Source: an uncultured Clostridia bacterium (GTDB lineage Bacteria > Bacillota > Clostridia > Christensenellales > Borkfalkiaceae). Taken from it: a stretch of DNA of 8,410 bases. Shown here piece after piece: positions 1 through 6,679 of the stretch. The stretch lies in NCBI GenBank assembly GCA_944354085.1, contig CALVPW010000072.1, forward strand, positions 1 through 8,410, written 5' to 3'. The translations under genes and the position numbers were made by a program. Each line of letters begins with the position of its first letter. Position 1 is the stretch's first letter. Under the pieces are notes generated by a model. That model saw only the letters and a list, made by a program, of their open reading frames with translations. It made no database searches and was not told the DNA's origin.

Positions 1-310
1 GCACCTTCGTGACAAGGCGCGCCTGCGTATCGCAGCCTTCGGGCGCCATGTATGCTTTCCAATTTTCGTAGTCGCGATTCCACACGGCGAGCGTAAGGGG
101 GCTCCCCAGCGTGACGCCGTTCCGCACGCCCGATAAGATCTCCGCCTTGTCGCGCTCGATCTTTTGGCGCGCCCCCCGCCCGTAGCCGCTCTGGCGCAGG
201 GCAAGGCAGGCGTCGATCTCCTCCGTGTCCACTTTCAGCCCCGCGGGCAGCCCTTCGAGGATGGCGAACAGCCCCTTGCCGTGCGATTCTCCTGCCGTGA
301 TCAGTCTCAT
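1..310 (-). CDS. aroC: Chorismate synthase, N-terminal part (runs off the left edge)
   Basis: Chorismate synthase converts 5-enolpyruvylshikimate-3-phosphate to chorismate, the last common step of aromatic amino acid synthesis, using reduced FMN in the cytoplasm. The visible 103 residues begin MRLITAGESHGKGLFAILEG, the family's N-terminal signature (GESHG at residues 7-11). They continue with LPAGL at 21-25, RQSGYGRGARQKIERD at about 39-54 and an SGVRNGVTLGSPL segment at about 60-72, all typical of AroC. The gene is cut by the window edge, so about 70% of the usual 360-390 residues are outside. The start ATG has a GGAGGGA ribosome binding site shortly upstream. Only 31 bases separate it from the metallo-hydrolase gene before it, and no terminator lies between, so it is probably the third gene of the operon starting near 2130. 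Identification is firm from the N-terminal motifs alone. Confidence 0.95.
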   Translation of the reverse strand, partial: MRLITAGESHGKGLFAILEGLPAGLKVDTEEIDACLALRQSGYGRGARQKIERDKAEILSGVRNGVTLGSPLTLAVWNRDYENWKAYMAPEGCDTQARLVTKV

Positions 311-341
311 GCACTCCCTCCGTGCGCTTTGTGTATCGTAT

Positions 342-1271
342 TTACCCCTTTTCGGGCGAGACGGTATATGCGCCGTCCTTGACGGAGACGACGACGTTGC
401 CGCACGCGTCCGTGCGCAGCACCCGCGCCCCGCATGCATCCAGCCGTTCGAGCGTTTCGCCCGCGGGATGTCCGTACGTATTGCCCGCCCCGCAGGAGAT
501 GACCGCCTCGCGCGGGCGTACGGTCTTTAACCACGCTTCCGACGTGGCGTCCGCCGCGCCGTGATGCGCGACTTTGAGGACGTCGACCGCGGCAAGATCG
601 ACCGCAAAGCCGTTCACCGTCCTCTCTTCTTTGAATTCTGATAGGAGCGCCGCCTCCTGCTCCGCCGACGCATCGGCGCACAGCAACATGCGCACGCCTT
701 CGTAAGCGAGATAGAACGTCGCCGCGTCTTCGTTGCCGCCGTCGCCCGCCGCGGCGGGCGAGAGGCACACCATGTACGCGCCGGAGCCGTCGAGAAAGCA
801 CGCGCCCTGCGTGAGCGGCGCACGCGCGCAGCCCGACTGCGCGGCGGCTTCGAGAAAGCGTGCATAATCGCCCGTGCCCTCCGCCGCAGGAAGATACGCC
901 TTCTCCGCACGGAACACGCGCAGCACCTCCGCGAGCCCGCCCACGTGGTCGCGGTCGGTATGCGTCGCCGCGACGATGAGCGAAGTCGGCGCAACGCCCT
1001 TCAAATAACGGACGATCAAGTTATCGTGTTCGAACGAACCGTCTCCCCCGTCGATGAGAAAGACGGTGCCGCTCGGGAACTCCACCAGCGTGCAGTCGCC
1101 CTGTCCGACCGAAAGAAAGTGTACCCGCAGCTCCCCTTCCGCCCGCGGCGGGACGGGATAGGCGGGCAGCCACAGCCTGTACGGCAGCCATGCCGCCGTC
1201 AGCGCGAGCGCCAAAACGATGAGAAGGACGAGCACCGCGCGGAGCACGGCAAACAGCCGCCTCTGCCTCAT
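342..1271 (-). CDS. Membrane-anchored ComEC-type metallo-beta-lactamase-fold hydrolase
   Basis: This 309-residue protein has an N-terminal basic patch (RQRR), a hydrophobic segment at about 6-29 that should anchor it in the membrane, and then a metallo-beta-lactamase domain of the ComEC/Rec2 C-terminal kind. Visible motifs are SVGQGD (54-59), LIDGG (72-76), the metal-binding HTDRDHVGG (104-112), LLCADAS with a candidate bridging Asp at 200, LKVAHHG (232-238) and SCGAGNTYGHP (259-269). Full ComEC proteins are DNA-uptake channels of 700 or more residues with many membrane segments. Here the competence membrane domain is absent, so this is a stand-alone hydrolase, not ComEC itself. With a basic N-terminus inside, the catalytic domain would face outward; this is inferred. 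The substrate is unknown, and nuclease or phosphodiesterase activity is plausible. Its ATG overlaps the TGA of the patatin gene (ATGA, 1268-1271) and has only a weak ribosome binding site of its own, which suggests translational coupling. Confidence 0.85.
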   Translation of the reverse strand: MRQRRLFAVLRAVLVLLIVLALALTAAWLPYRLWLPAYPVPPRAEGELRVHFLSVGQGDCTLVEFPSGTVFLIDGGDGSFEHDNLIVRYLKGVAPTSLIVAATHTDRDHVGGLAEVLRVFRAEKAYLPAAEGTGDYARFLEAAAQSGCARAPLTQGACFLDGSGAYMVCLSPAAAGDGGNEDAATFYLAYEGVRMLLCADASAEQEAALLSEFKEERTVNGFAVDLAAVDVLKVAHHGAADATSEAWLKTVRPREAVISCGAGNTYGHPAGETLERLDACGARVLRTDACGNVVVSVKDGAYTVSPEKG

Positions 1272-2107
1272 TTGCGCTTGCCCGCCGCCTTGATCGCCTC
1301 GCGGATGGCGGGCAGGCAGCGTTTGGCTTCCTCGTAGCCGATCTCGAACATCGCGTCCGTCGCCGCGCGCGAGACGTCCGTCGCCTTAAAATCGTAAAGA
1401 TCGGGGCGGAGCATGACGTCCGCCGCGTCGTACCCGCGCGTTTTGGCGTTCTCCGCCGTTTTGACGGGCACAAAATAGTTGATCGCGGAATCGAGAAGAC
1501 GGGCGAAGCGCCCCTTCTCCTCCTCGGGCTTGGGATAGGCGGAAAGATCGACGGCGACGACGACGTCCGCCCCCAGATCGCGGCATACGTCTGCGGGGAT
1601 GGCGTTGGTATACGCGCCGTCGTACAGCCGCCTGCCCTCTATTTCCACCCCGCGGAAAAAGGGCGGGATGGCGGCGGAGGCGGTCAGCGCCCGCGCCGTC
1701 TTGCCGTGGTCGAGGCGCACGCCCTCGTTGGTCTCCGCATCCGTCGCCCACGCGGCGAACGGGAGCGGGAGCGCCTCGATCTCCCCTTCGAGAAAGTTCT
1801 CCAAAAATTCCTCGATGGGCTGCATGTCCGAAAAAGGCCGCAGATTTTTTGCAAATTCTTTTTTGTTGAGGTTATCCACGATGCCCGTCATATCTGCCCA
1901 GGTGTATCCTTTGCAGTACAGCGCGCCGACGATGGAGCCGATGGACGTGCCCGTGACCACGCGAAAGGAGAGCCCCGCCTCAGCAAACGCTTTGAGCGCC
2001 CCGAGGTGTGCCATCCCCTTTGCCCCGCCGCTCCCCAGCGCCAGCCCCAAAACGGGCGCGGGCGTCCTTAAGCGGAAGAGTTTTTTCACCGATGCCAAAA
2101 ATCCCAT
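1268..2107 (-). CDS. Patatin-like phospholipase family protein (RssA-like)
   Basis: This 279-residue patatin-fold serine hydrolase should cleave acyl esters of lipids with a Ser-Asp dyad. Everything expected is present in order: the oxyanion-hole loop LGSGGAKGMAHLG (24-36), the nucleophile elbow GTSIG (53-57, Ser55), the ASAAIPPFF stretch (143-151), and the DGA motif with Asp163 (YDGAYTNAIP, 162-171). There is no signal peptide or obvious membrane span, so it is probably cytoplasmic or peripheral. The size and motifs match the small bacterial RssA/YchK-like group; the physiological substrate of these proteins is largely unknown. The start is supported by an AAAGGAG site about 10 bases upstream of the ATG. 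It is the first gene after a predicted promoter (2135-2163) and overlaps the downstream metallo-hydrolase gene by four bases. The enzyme class is clear; the role is not. Confidence 0.9.
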   Translation of the reverse strand: MGFLASVKKLFRLRTPAPVLGLALGSGGAKGMAHLGALKAFAEAGLSFRVVTGTSIGSIVGALYCKGYTWADMTGIVDNLNKKEFAKNLRPFSDMQPIEEFLENFLEGEIEALPLPFAAWATDAETNEGVRLDHGKTARALTASAAIPPFFRGVEIEGRRLYDGAYTNAIPADVCRDLGADVVVAVDLSAYPKPEEEKGRFARLLDSAINYFVPVKTAENAKTRGYDAADVMLRPDLYDFKATDVSRAATDAMFEIGYEEAKRCLPAIREAIKAAGKRK

Positions 2108-2134
2108 CGCACTACGGCTCCTTTCTTGGCTTTT

Positions 2135-2163
2135 ATTTTACACTCTTTTTTGAAAAAAGTAAA
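2135..2163 (-). promoter_or_regulatory. Predicted sigma-A-type promoter of the patatin/metallo-hydrolase/aroC operon
   Basis: On the minus strand a TTTACT -35 box (2158-2163) and a TAAAAT -10 box (2135-2140) are separated by exactly 17 bases, matching the consensus at 4 of 6 and 5 of 6 positions. Transcription would start near 2128, leaving a short leader that holds the AAAGGAG ribosome binding site of the patatin gene. The spacer contains a T6-C-A6 tract. It lies downstream of the glyA terminator, as expected for a separate transcription unit. Prediction only. Confidence 0.65.
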
Positions 2164-2246
2164 CCGCTTTGCGCATATTTTGCTTTTTTTGCGCAAATTT
2201 CACGCAAAAAAATCGCATTGTTAAGCAAAAATGGCAAAACGAAAGC
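2164..2246. repeat. A/T-tract region with direct and inverted repeats upstream of the operon promoter
   Basis: Between the glyA terminator and the promoter lies an AT-rich stretch without a gene. It holds a 13-base direct repeat, TTTGCGCATATTT (2168-2180) and TTTGCGCAAATTT (2188-2200), with 12 of 13 matches and start points exactly 20 bases apart. A perfect 10-base inverted repeat overlaps it (TTTTTTTGCG 2184-2193, CGCAAAAAAA 2203-2212, 9-base spacer). A or T tracts centred near 2187, 2197, 2209, 2229, 2238 and 2250 recur at about one helical turn. Possible roles are an intrinsically bent upstream element or a regulator-binding site; neither is established. Confidence 0.45.
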
Positions 2247-2274
2247 AAAAAAAACCGTCCGCAAATGCGGACGG
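2247..2274 (-). terminator. Rho-independent terminator of glyA
   Basis: Reading the minus strand, CCGTCCGC (2267-2274) and GCGGACGG (2255-2262) form a perfect 8-bp GC-rich stem around a 4-base loop. It is followed directly by eight T (2247-2254). It lies 24 bases after the glyA stop codon. This is a textbook intrinsic terminator and separates glyA from the patatin operon. Confidence 0.93.
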
Positions 2275-2298
2275 CGGGAAATATGAGATCGTACAGGC

Positions 2299-3549
2299 TC
2301 ACATGATGTCGCGCTCGTAGATGGGGAACGCCTCGCACAGCGCCTTGACCTTTGCCGAAACGTCGGGCACGGCGGCTTCGCGGCTCTCGATGATCTCGGT
2401 CACGAGGTCGGCGATCCGGATGGCTTCCGCCTCGCGCATGCCGCGCGCCGTGATGGAGGGCGTCCCGATGCGCACGCCGCTCGTGATGAAGGGCGACGTC
2501 GTCTCAAAGGGAATGGTGTTCTTGTTCGCCGTGATGTGCGCCTTGTCCAAAAGCGCCTCGAGCTCCTTGCCCGTGAGCCCCTCTTTGCGCAGGTCGACGA
2601 GCATGAGATGGTTGTCCGTCCCGCCCGAAACGAGGCGCACGCCGTTGTTGGTGAAGCGCTCCGCCATTGCCGCGGCGTTTTTGACGATCTGCTGCTGATA
2701 CATTTTGAACGCGGGAGAGAGCGCCTCGCGGAAGGCGACCGCCTTTGCCGCGATCACGTGCATCAAAGGGCCGCCCTGCGTTCCGGGGAACACCGCCTTG
2801 TCGATGGCTTTCGCGTACTGCTCCTTGCACATGATCACGCCGCCGCGCGGGCCGCGCAGCGTCTTGTGCGTGGTCGTCGTCACAAAATCGGCAACGGGGA
2901 CGGGGTTGGGATGCAGCCCCGCCGCCACCAGCCCCGCGATATGGGCGATGTCCACCATCATGAGCGCGCCGACTTTATCGCAGATCTCGCGGATGCGCTT
3001 GAAATCGAGGATGCGCGGATAAGCGCTCGCGCCCGAGACGATGAGCTTGGGCTTGCAGGCGAGGGCGATCTTTTCCATCTCGTCGTAATCGATGGTCTCC
3101 GTCGCCTCGGAAACGCCGTACGGAACGATATTGAAGTAGCTGCCCGAGACGTTGACGGGCGAGCCGTGCGTCAGGTGTCCGCCGTGCGAGAGGTTCATGC
3201 CCATGATCGTATCGCCCGGTTTGAGCATGGCGAAATACACCGCAAAGTTCGCCTGCGCGCCCGAATGCGGCTGCACGTTGGCGTGTTCACAGCCGAAGAT
3301 CTCCTTCAAGCGGGCGCGGGCGAGGTCTTCGACGACGTCGACGAACTCACAGCCGCCGTAATAACGCTTGCCGGGATACCCTTCGGCATATTTGTTGGTG
3401 AGATGGCTCCCCATCGCCGCCATCACGGCAGGCGAAACGATGTTCTCGCTGGCGATGAGTTCGAGGTTCCCCCGCTGGCGCGCGAGCTCGCGCTCCATCG
3501 CTTCGGCAACTTCGGGATCGGTGTTTCTGACAGTGGTAAGATCGATCAT
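2299..3549 (-). CDS. glyA: Serine hydroxymethyltransferase
   Basis: GlyA is the cytoplasmic PLP enzyme that interconverts serine plus tetrahydrofolate with glycine plus 5,10-methylene-tetrahydrofolate, the main source of one-carbon units. The 416-residue product has the usual bacterial length. It shows the N-terminal LELIASENIVSP stretch (29-40), NKYAEGYPGKRYYGG (52-66), SGAQAN (96-101), VDIAHIAGLVAAG (199-211, with the cofactor-contacting Asp200 and His203), the PLP-lysine motif TTTTHKTLRGPRGG (Lys229) and SGVRIGTPSITARG (357-370), whose Arg360 matches the substrate-carboxylate arginine of the family. The ATG has a GGGAG site a few bases upstream. It stands alone between its own promoter (3583-3611) and terminator (2247-2274), so it is probably monocistronic. 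Its methylene-tetrahydrofolate product is the methyl donor of TrmFO, encoded at the right edge of the window. No truncation or missing catalytic residue is visible. Confidence 0.98.
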   Translation of the reverse strand: MIDLTTVRNTDPEVAEAMERELARQRGNLELIASENIVSPAVMAAMGSHLTNKYAEGYPGKRYYGGCEFVDVVEDLARARLKEIFGCEHANVQPHSGAQANFAVYFAMLKPGDTIMGMNLSHGGHLTHGSPVNVSGSYFNIVPYGVSEATETIDYDEMEKIALACKPKLIVSGASAYPRILDFKRIREICDKVGALMMVDIAHIAGLVAAGLHPNPVPVADFVTTTTHKTLRGPRGGVIMCKEQYAKAIDKAVFPGTQGGPLMHVIAAKAVAFREALSPAFKMYQQQIVKNAAAMAERFTNNGVRLVSGGTDNHLMLVDLRKEGLTGKELEALLDKAHITANKNTIPFETTSPFITSGVRIGTPSITARGMREAEAIRIADLVTEIIESREAAVPDVSAKVKALCEAFPIYERDIM

Positions 3550-3582
3550 GCATTTCTCCCGTTCGTATAACGATTTTTCATC

Positions 3583-3611
3583 ATTATAGCAGAAACATGC
3601 GTAAATTGCAA
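3583..3611 (-). promoter_or_regulatory. Predicted sigma-A-type promoter of glyA
   Basis: The minus strand carries a perfect TATAAT -10 box (3583-3588) and a TTGCAA -35 box (3606-3611, 4 of 6 matches) with a 17-base spacer. A start near 3576 would give a leader of under 30 bases containing the glyA ribosome binding site. That is too short for a riboswitch. It lies just downstream of the trxA terminator, in a small AT-rich gap between GC-rich genes. Confidence 0.75.
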
Positions 3612-3642
3612 GAAGATACCCCGCATTTTCCCGCGCGGCGGC

Positions 3643-3672
3643 AAAAAAAAGCGCGCATGCCGAGCAGCGCGC
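3643..3672 (-). terminator. Rho-independent terminator after trxA
   Basis: Nine to forty bases past the trxA stop, the minus strand reads GCGCGCTGC (3664-3672), a TCG loop, then GCATGCGCGC (3651-3660), followed by eight T (3643-3650). The stem pairs perfectly apart from one bulged T. This is the likely end of the trmFO-hslV-hslU-hisS-trxA transcript. Confidence 0.88.
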
Positions 3673-3680
3673 AGCTTGTC

Positions 3681-4001
3681 TTACAGATTGTTCTCGAAAA
3701 AGCGCTTCAACGCGTCGGCGGGGACGAAGCCGAGGCTGTTTGCCTTGGGCGCGCCGTCCTTGAACACGATGACGTTGGGGATGGACATGATCCCGTACTT
3801 TTGCGCAATTTCGCCGTTGGCGTCGACGTCCACTTTTACGAAAACCGCCTTATCGGCAAATCCGCCCGCGACCTCGTCGAGCACGGGCGCGAGCATCCTG
3901 CACGGGCCGCACCAGCTCGCCCAAAAATCGCATACCACGGGGCCCTCTTTGATGAGCGCTTCGAGTTCGGCGCCCGTCACTTCTTTTACGTTCTTTGCCA
4001 T
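3681..4001 (-). CDS. trxA: Thioredoxin
   Basis: Thioredoxin is a small cytoplasmic dithiol-disulfide oxidoreductase that reduces ribonucleotide reductase, peroxiredoxins and other proteins, and is itself recharged by thioredoxin reductase. The product has 106 residues, the usual size for a single-domain thioredoxin. The active site is FWASWCGPCRM with the redox cysteines at 31 and 34, and the cis-proline loop is GIMSIPNVIVF with Pro75. The residue after the cis-proline is Asn rather than the more common Thr, a small variation next to the active site. The start was set at the ATG at 4001, not at an in-frame one 30 bases upstream, because only the inner ATG has a good AAAGGAG site (4010-4016) at normal spacing, and because the protein then begins MAKNVKEV as relatives do. 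It begins one base after the hisS stop codon, so the two are probably coupled. Confidence 0.96.
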   Translation of the reverse strand: MAKNVKEVTGAELEALIKEGPVVCDFWASWCGPCRMLAPVLDEVAGGFADKAVFVKVDVDANGEIAQKYGIMSIPNVIVFKDGAPKANSLGFVPADALKRFFENNL

Positions 4002-4002
4002 A

Positions 4003-5259
4003 TCAAGTTCTCCTTTGGATATAATTTGCAAGTTCTTGGAATTTTACGCGCTCCGCGCAGGAATTTTTCATATCCTTGACCTCGGCGGCGCCCTCTTCGA
4101 GCTCTCGCTCGCCCAAAACGGCGACAAAGCGCGCTCCCGTTTTATCGGCGTACTTGAACTGCGCCTTGACCGAGCGGTCCATCAGATCGACCTCGCAGGA
4201 AACGCCCGCTCTCCTCAGATCCGCGGCGAGCAGGAACGCCTTTTGCCGCGCGGCTTCGTCCATCCCCGCAAGATAGCACGCCACGCCCTCCTCCTGCCGC
4301 GGCAGGCAGTTCTCCGCCTCCATCACCATGAGAAGGCGCTCCATGCCCGCGGCGAACCCGACGGCGGGCACGCTCTTGCCGCCCACCTGTTCGAGGAGGG
4401 TATCGTACCGCCCGCCCCCGAGCACGGTGCCCTGCGCCCCCGCCGCGGCGGAGACGAATTCGAACACGGTACGGCTGTAATAATCCAGCCCGCGCACGAT
4501 GGAGGGATCGACGGTGAAGGCGACGCCCGCCTCTTTTAAGAGCGCCTGCACGCCGTCAAAATGCGCGCGGCAGTCATCGCACAGATATTCGAGCATGCGC
4601 GGCGCGCCCGCGGCGACCGCCCTGCAGCCCTCCTCCTTGCAGTCGAGGATGCGCATGGGATTTTTTTCGAACCGCACGCGGCAGTCGGCGCACATCTCCC
4701 CGATATGCGGCGCAAAGTACGCTTTGAGCGCCGCGTGGTAGCGAGCGCGGCATTGCTTACAGCCGATGGAATTGAGTTCGAGCGAGACCTCTTTGAGCCC
4801 GAGCGCCTTCAAAAACCCGTCTGCGAGCGAGATGACCTCGGCGTCCGCCGCAGGGCCCGCCGCGCCGTACAATTCGCATCCGAACTGATGGAATTCGCGC
4901 AGCCGCCCCGCCTGCGGGCGCTCGTAACGGAACGCCGAAATGAGATAGTACGCCTTAAAAGGCATCACGCCGCCCGTGAGCCCGTGTTCGAGGAAGGCGC
5001 GCGCCACGCCCGCCGTCCCCTCGGGGCGCAGCGTCACCGAACGCCCGCCCTTATCGAGGAAGGTGTACATCTCCTTGTTGACGATATCGGTGGTGTCGCC
5101 CACCCCGCGCGCAAACAGCTCGGTATGCTCGAAAACGGGCGTACGGATCTCTTTGAACGCATAGGACGCGGCGATCTTGCGCGCCGTATCCTCGATCTTG
5201 TGCCATGCGTACACCTGCGAAGGGAGTACGTCTTTACAGCCTTTCGGGATCTGGATCAT
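4003..5259 (-). CDS. hisS: Histidyl-tRNA synthetase
   Basis: HisRS charges tRNA-His with histidine in the cytoplasm and is a class II synthetase, normally a homodimer. The 418-residue product begins MIQIPKGCKDVLP like its family. It shows TLRPEGT (76-82), motif 2 as FRYERPQAGRLREFHQFGCE (110-129), the HisRS-specific RGLDYYSRTVFE (256-267) and motif 3 as GFAAGMERLL (301-310). The C-terminal anticodon-binding domain occupies roughly 325-418. A cysteine-rich insertion between motif 2 and the HisA motif (Cys 167, 170, 190, 193, 207, 212, 227, 230) matches the form seen in many Bacillota HisRS and may bind metal. An AAGGA site precedes the ATG. The gene follows hslU by 43 bases without a terminator. 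Its last codons contain the trxA ribosome binding site. In many Bacillota aspS follows hisS; here trxA takes that place. Confidence 0.97.
   Translation of the reverse strand: MIQIPKGCKDVLPSQVYAWHKIEDTARKIAASYAFKEIRTPVFEHTELFARGVGDTTDIVNKEMYTFLDKGGRSVTLRPEGTAGVARAFLEHGLTGGVMPFKAYYLISAFRYERPQAGRLREFHQFGCELYGAAGPAADAEVISLADGFLKALGLKEVSLELNSIGCKQCRARYHAALKAYFAPHIGEMCADCRVRFEKNPMRILDCKEEGCRAVAAGAPRMLEYLCDDCRAHFDGVQALLKEAGVAFTVDPSIVRGLDYYSRTVFEFVSAAAGAQGTVLGGGRYDTLLEQVGGKSVPAVGFAAGMERLLMVMEAENCLPRQEEGVACYLAGMDEAARQKAFLLAADLRRAGVSCEVDLMDRSVKAQFKYADKTGARFVAVLGERELEEGAAEVKDMKNSCAERVKFQELANYIQRRT
4010..4016 (-). promoter_or_regulatory. trxA ribosome binding site inside the end of hisS
   Basis: AAAGGAG on the minus strand lies 8 bases before the ATG at 4001 and is formed by the last sense codons of hisS (Gln-Arg-Arg). 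The stop of hisS and the start of trxA read TGATATG, one base apart. This site decides the trxA start and suggests coupled translation. Confidence 0.85.
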
Positions 5260-5302
5260 GATATTTCCTTGTCTTGTGCGTTATCCCGCGGTTCGCGGCG
5301 CA

Positions 5303-6613
5303 TTACAGCACGTATTTTTTCAGGTCTCTGTCTTTGGTGATCTTGGCAAGATGCTCTTCGACGTACTTACGGTCGATCTCCACGGTGACGACGGGATAGT
5401 CGCCGCCGCCCGCGTTGAACGAGATGTCTTCGAGCAAAAATTCCATTACGGTATGCAGGCGGCGGGCGCCGATGTCCTCGCTGGTGAGGTTGATCTCCTC
5501 GGAGATCTCGGCGATCGCCTCGATGGCGTCCTTGGTGAATTTCAGGTCGATATTGTCGACGGCGAGCAGCAGCGCGTATTGCTGCGTGATCGAATGCTCG
5601 GTATTCGTGAGGATGTTCACAAAGTCCTCTTTGGTGAGAGACGCAAGCTCGACGGAGACGGGGAATCTGCCCTGCAATTCGGGGATGAGATCCTCGACGC
5701 GCGCCACGTGGAACGCGCCCGCGGCGATGAACAGCATATAATCGGTCTTGACGGGACCGTACTTGGTCATGACCGTGCTGCCCTCGACGATGGGCAGGAT
5801 ATCGCGCTGCACCCCCTCGCGCGAGACGTCCGCCCCGCCCGTGTTCCCCTTTGCGGCGATCTTATCGATCTCGTCGATGAAGATGATGCCGTCGTTTTCG
5901 GCGCGGCGGAGCGCCTCGTCCTTGACGGCGTCGTCGTCGATGAGCTTGTCCGCTTCCTCGGCGATGAACAGCTTCATCGCCTCGCCCACCGTCATCTTGC
6001 GCTTTTTCTTGCGCTTGGGGAGCATGTCCCCGAAGATGGATCCGAGGTTGATGGCGGCGCCGCCCGGCACGAGCTCCATGTTCTTGGGTTCGTCCGCGAC
6101 TTCCGTCTCGATCACGAGTTTGTCGAACGTGCCCTTGCGGAGGGAGGCCAAAAGGTTCGCCTCGAACACCTCGCGCGCGGTGTCGCCGCGGTCGTTCTTT
6201 TTGACTTCGGCAAGGATCTTGACCATCTTCTGCTCGGCGATGGCGGTGGCTTTGACGGAGACTTCCGCCGTCTTTTCGTCCTTGACGAGGCGGACGGCGC
6301 ACTCCACCAGATCGCGCACCATGCCCTCGACGTCCTTGCCGACGTAACCGACCTCGGTATACTTGGTGGCTTCGACTTTGATGAAAGGCGCCTTGACGAG
6401 CTTGGCGAGCCTGCGGGCGATCTCCGTTTTGCCGACGCCCGTAGGCCCCTTCATGATGATGTTCTTGGGCGTGATCTCGTCGCGCACCTCCTTGGAGAGC
6501 TGCGCGCGGCGGTAACGGTTGCGCAGGGCGATGGCGACCGCCTTCTTCGCCTCATCCTGCCCGATGATGTGCTTATTGAGTTCTGCTACGATCTGTTTGG
6601 GTGATAAATCCAT
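5303..6613 (-). CDS. hslU: ATP-dependent protease ATPase subunit HslU (ClpY)
   Basis: HslU is the AAA+ unfoldase ring that feeds substrates into the HslV peptidase in the cytoplasm. The 436-residue product shows Walker A GPTGVGKT (56-63), the pore loop GYVG (89-92), an intermediate I-domain running to about residue 225 with a KRKKKRK cluster (200-206), Walker B IIFIDE (243-248), sensor-2 region IGARRLHTVME and the C-terminal DLKKYVL tail that docks into HslV. It is slightly shorter than the 443-465 residues common in the family. The start was placed at the ATG at 6613 because GGGAGG lies exactly 6 bases upstream and the protein then begins MDLSPKQIV. An in-frame ATG at 6637 would add eight unconserved residues. 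It is separated from hslV by 597 bases instead of the usual few tens, owing to the hairpin-rich block at 6638-7201. hisS follows after 43 bases. Confidence 0.98.
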   Translation of the reverse strand: MDLSPKQIVAELNKHIIGQDEAKKAVAIALRNRYRRAQLSKEVRDEITPKNIIMKGPTGVGKTEIARRLAKLVKAPFIKVEATKYTEVGYVGKDVEGMVRDLVECAVRLVKDEKTAEVSVKATAIAEQKMVKILAEVKKNDRGDTAREVFEANLLASLRKGTFDKLVIETEVADEPKNMELVPGGAAINLGSIFGDMLPKRKKKRKMTVGEAMKLFIAEEADKLIDDDAVKDEALRRAENDGIIFIDEIDKIAAKGNTGGADVSREGVQRDILPIVEGSTVMTKYGPVKTDYMLFIAAGAFHVARVEDLIPELQGRFPVSVELASLTKEDFVNILTNTEHSITQQYALLLAVDNIDLKFTKDAIEAIAEISEEINLTSEDIGARRLHTVMEFLLEDISFNAGGGDYPVVTVEIDRKYVEEHLAKITKDRDLKKYVL

Positions 6614-6619
6614 AAAAAA

Positions 6620-6625
6620 CCTCCC
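6620..6625 (-). promoter_or_regulatory. hslU ribosome binding site
   Basis: GGGAGG on the minus strand is followed by six T and then ATG at 6613. It fixes the hslU start and lies only 12 bases outside the boundary of the hairpin-rich block, so the translation signal of hslU was left intact. Confidence 0.85.
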
Positions 6626-6637
6626 GAATAAGTTCAC

Positions 6638-6669
6638 AGATTTCTTTTTGAACTGACAAAAAGAAATCT
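6638..6669. repeat. Left terminal hairpin of the hslV-hslU element
   Basis: A perfect 13-bp inverted repeat: AGATTTCTTTTTG (6638-6650), loop AACTGA (6651-6656), CAAAAAGAAATCT (6657-6669). No U-tract follows on either strand, so it does not look like an intrinsic terminator. The hairpin at 7170-7201 is its inverted relative. Confidence 0.9.
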
Positions 6670-6679
6670 CGTGATTTTA

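Noticed and set aside
2536..3570. Plus-strand open frame (344 codons) antisense to glyA
   Set aside because: It is an Arg/His/Ala-rich translation without domains, opposite an intact glyA, and is explained by the codon bias of the real gene.
3550..3582. Riboswitch or attenuator leader upstream of glyA
   Set aside because: The predicted transcript leader is under 30 bases, too short for a known riboswitch, and no attenuator hairpin is present.
5286..5298. Small CCGCG/CGCGG hairpin between hslU and hisS as a terminator
   Set aside because: It has only a 5-bp stem with a 3-base loop and no U-tract, so hslU and hisS are more likely cotranscribed.
5177..6604. Long plus-strand open frame (475 codons) antisense to hslU and the start of hisS
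   Set aside because: It lies opposite a complete, motif-verified hslU. Its Asp/Leu/Arg/Val-rich translation has no recognisable domain and is a typical shadow of a GC-rich gene.
6638..6669. The strong hairpins next to hslU and hslV as intrinsic terminators
   Set aside because: Neither the 6638-6669 nor the 7170-7201 stem is followed by a U-tract on the transcribed strand. Both belong to a larger set of inverted repeats.
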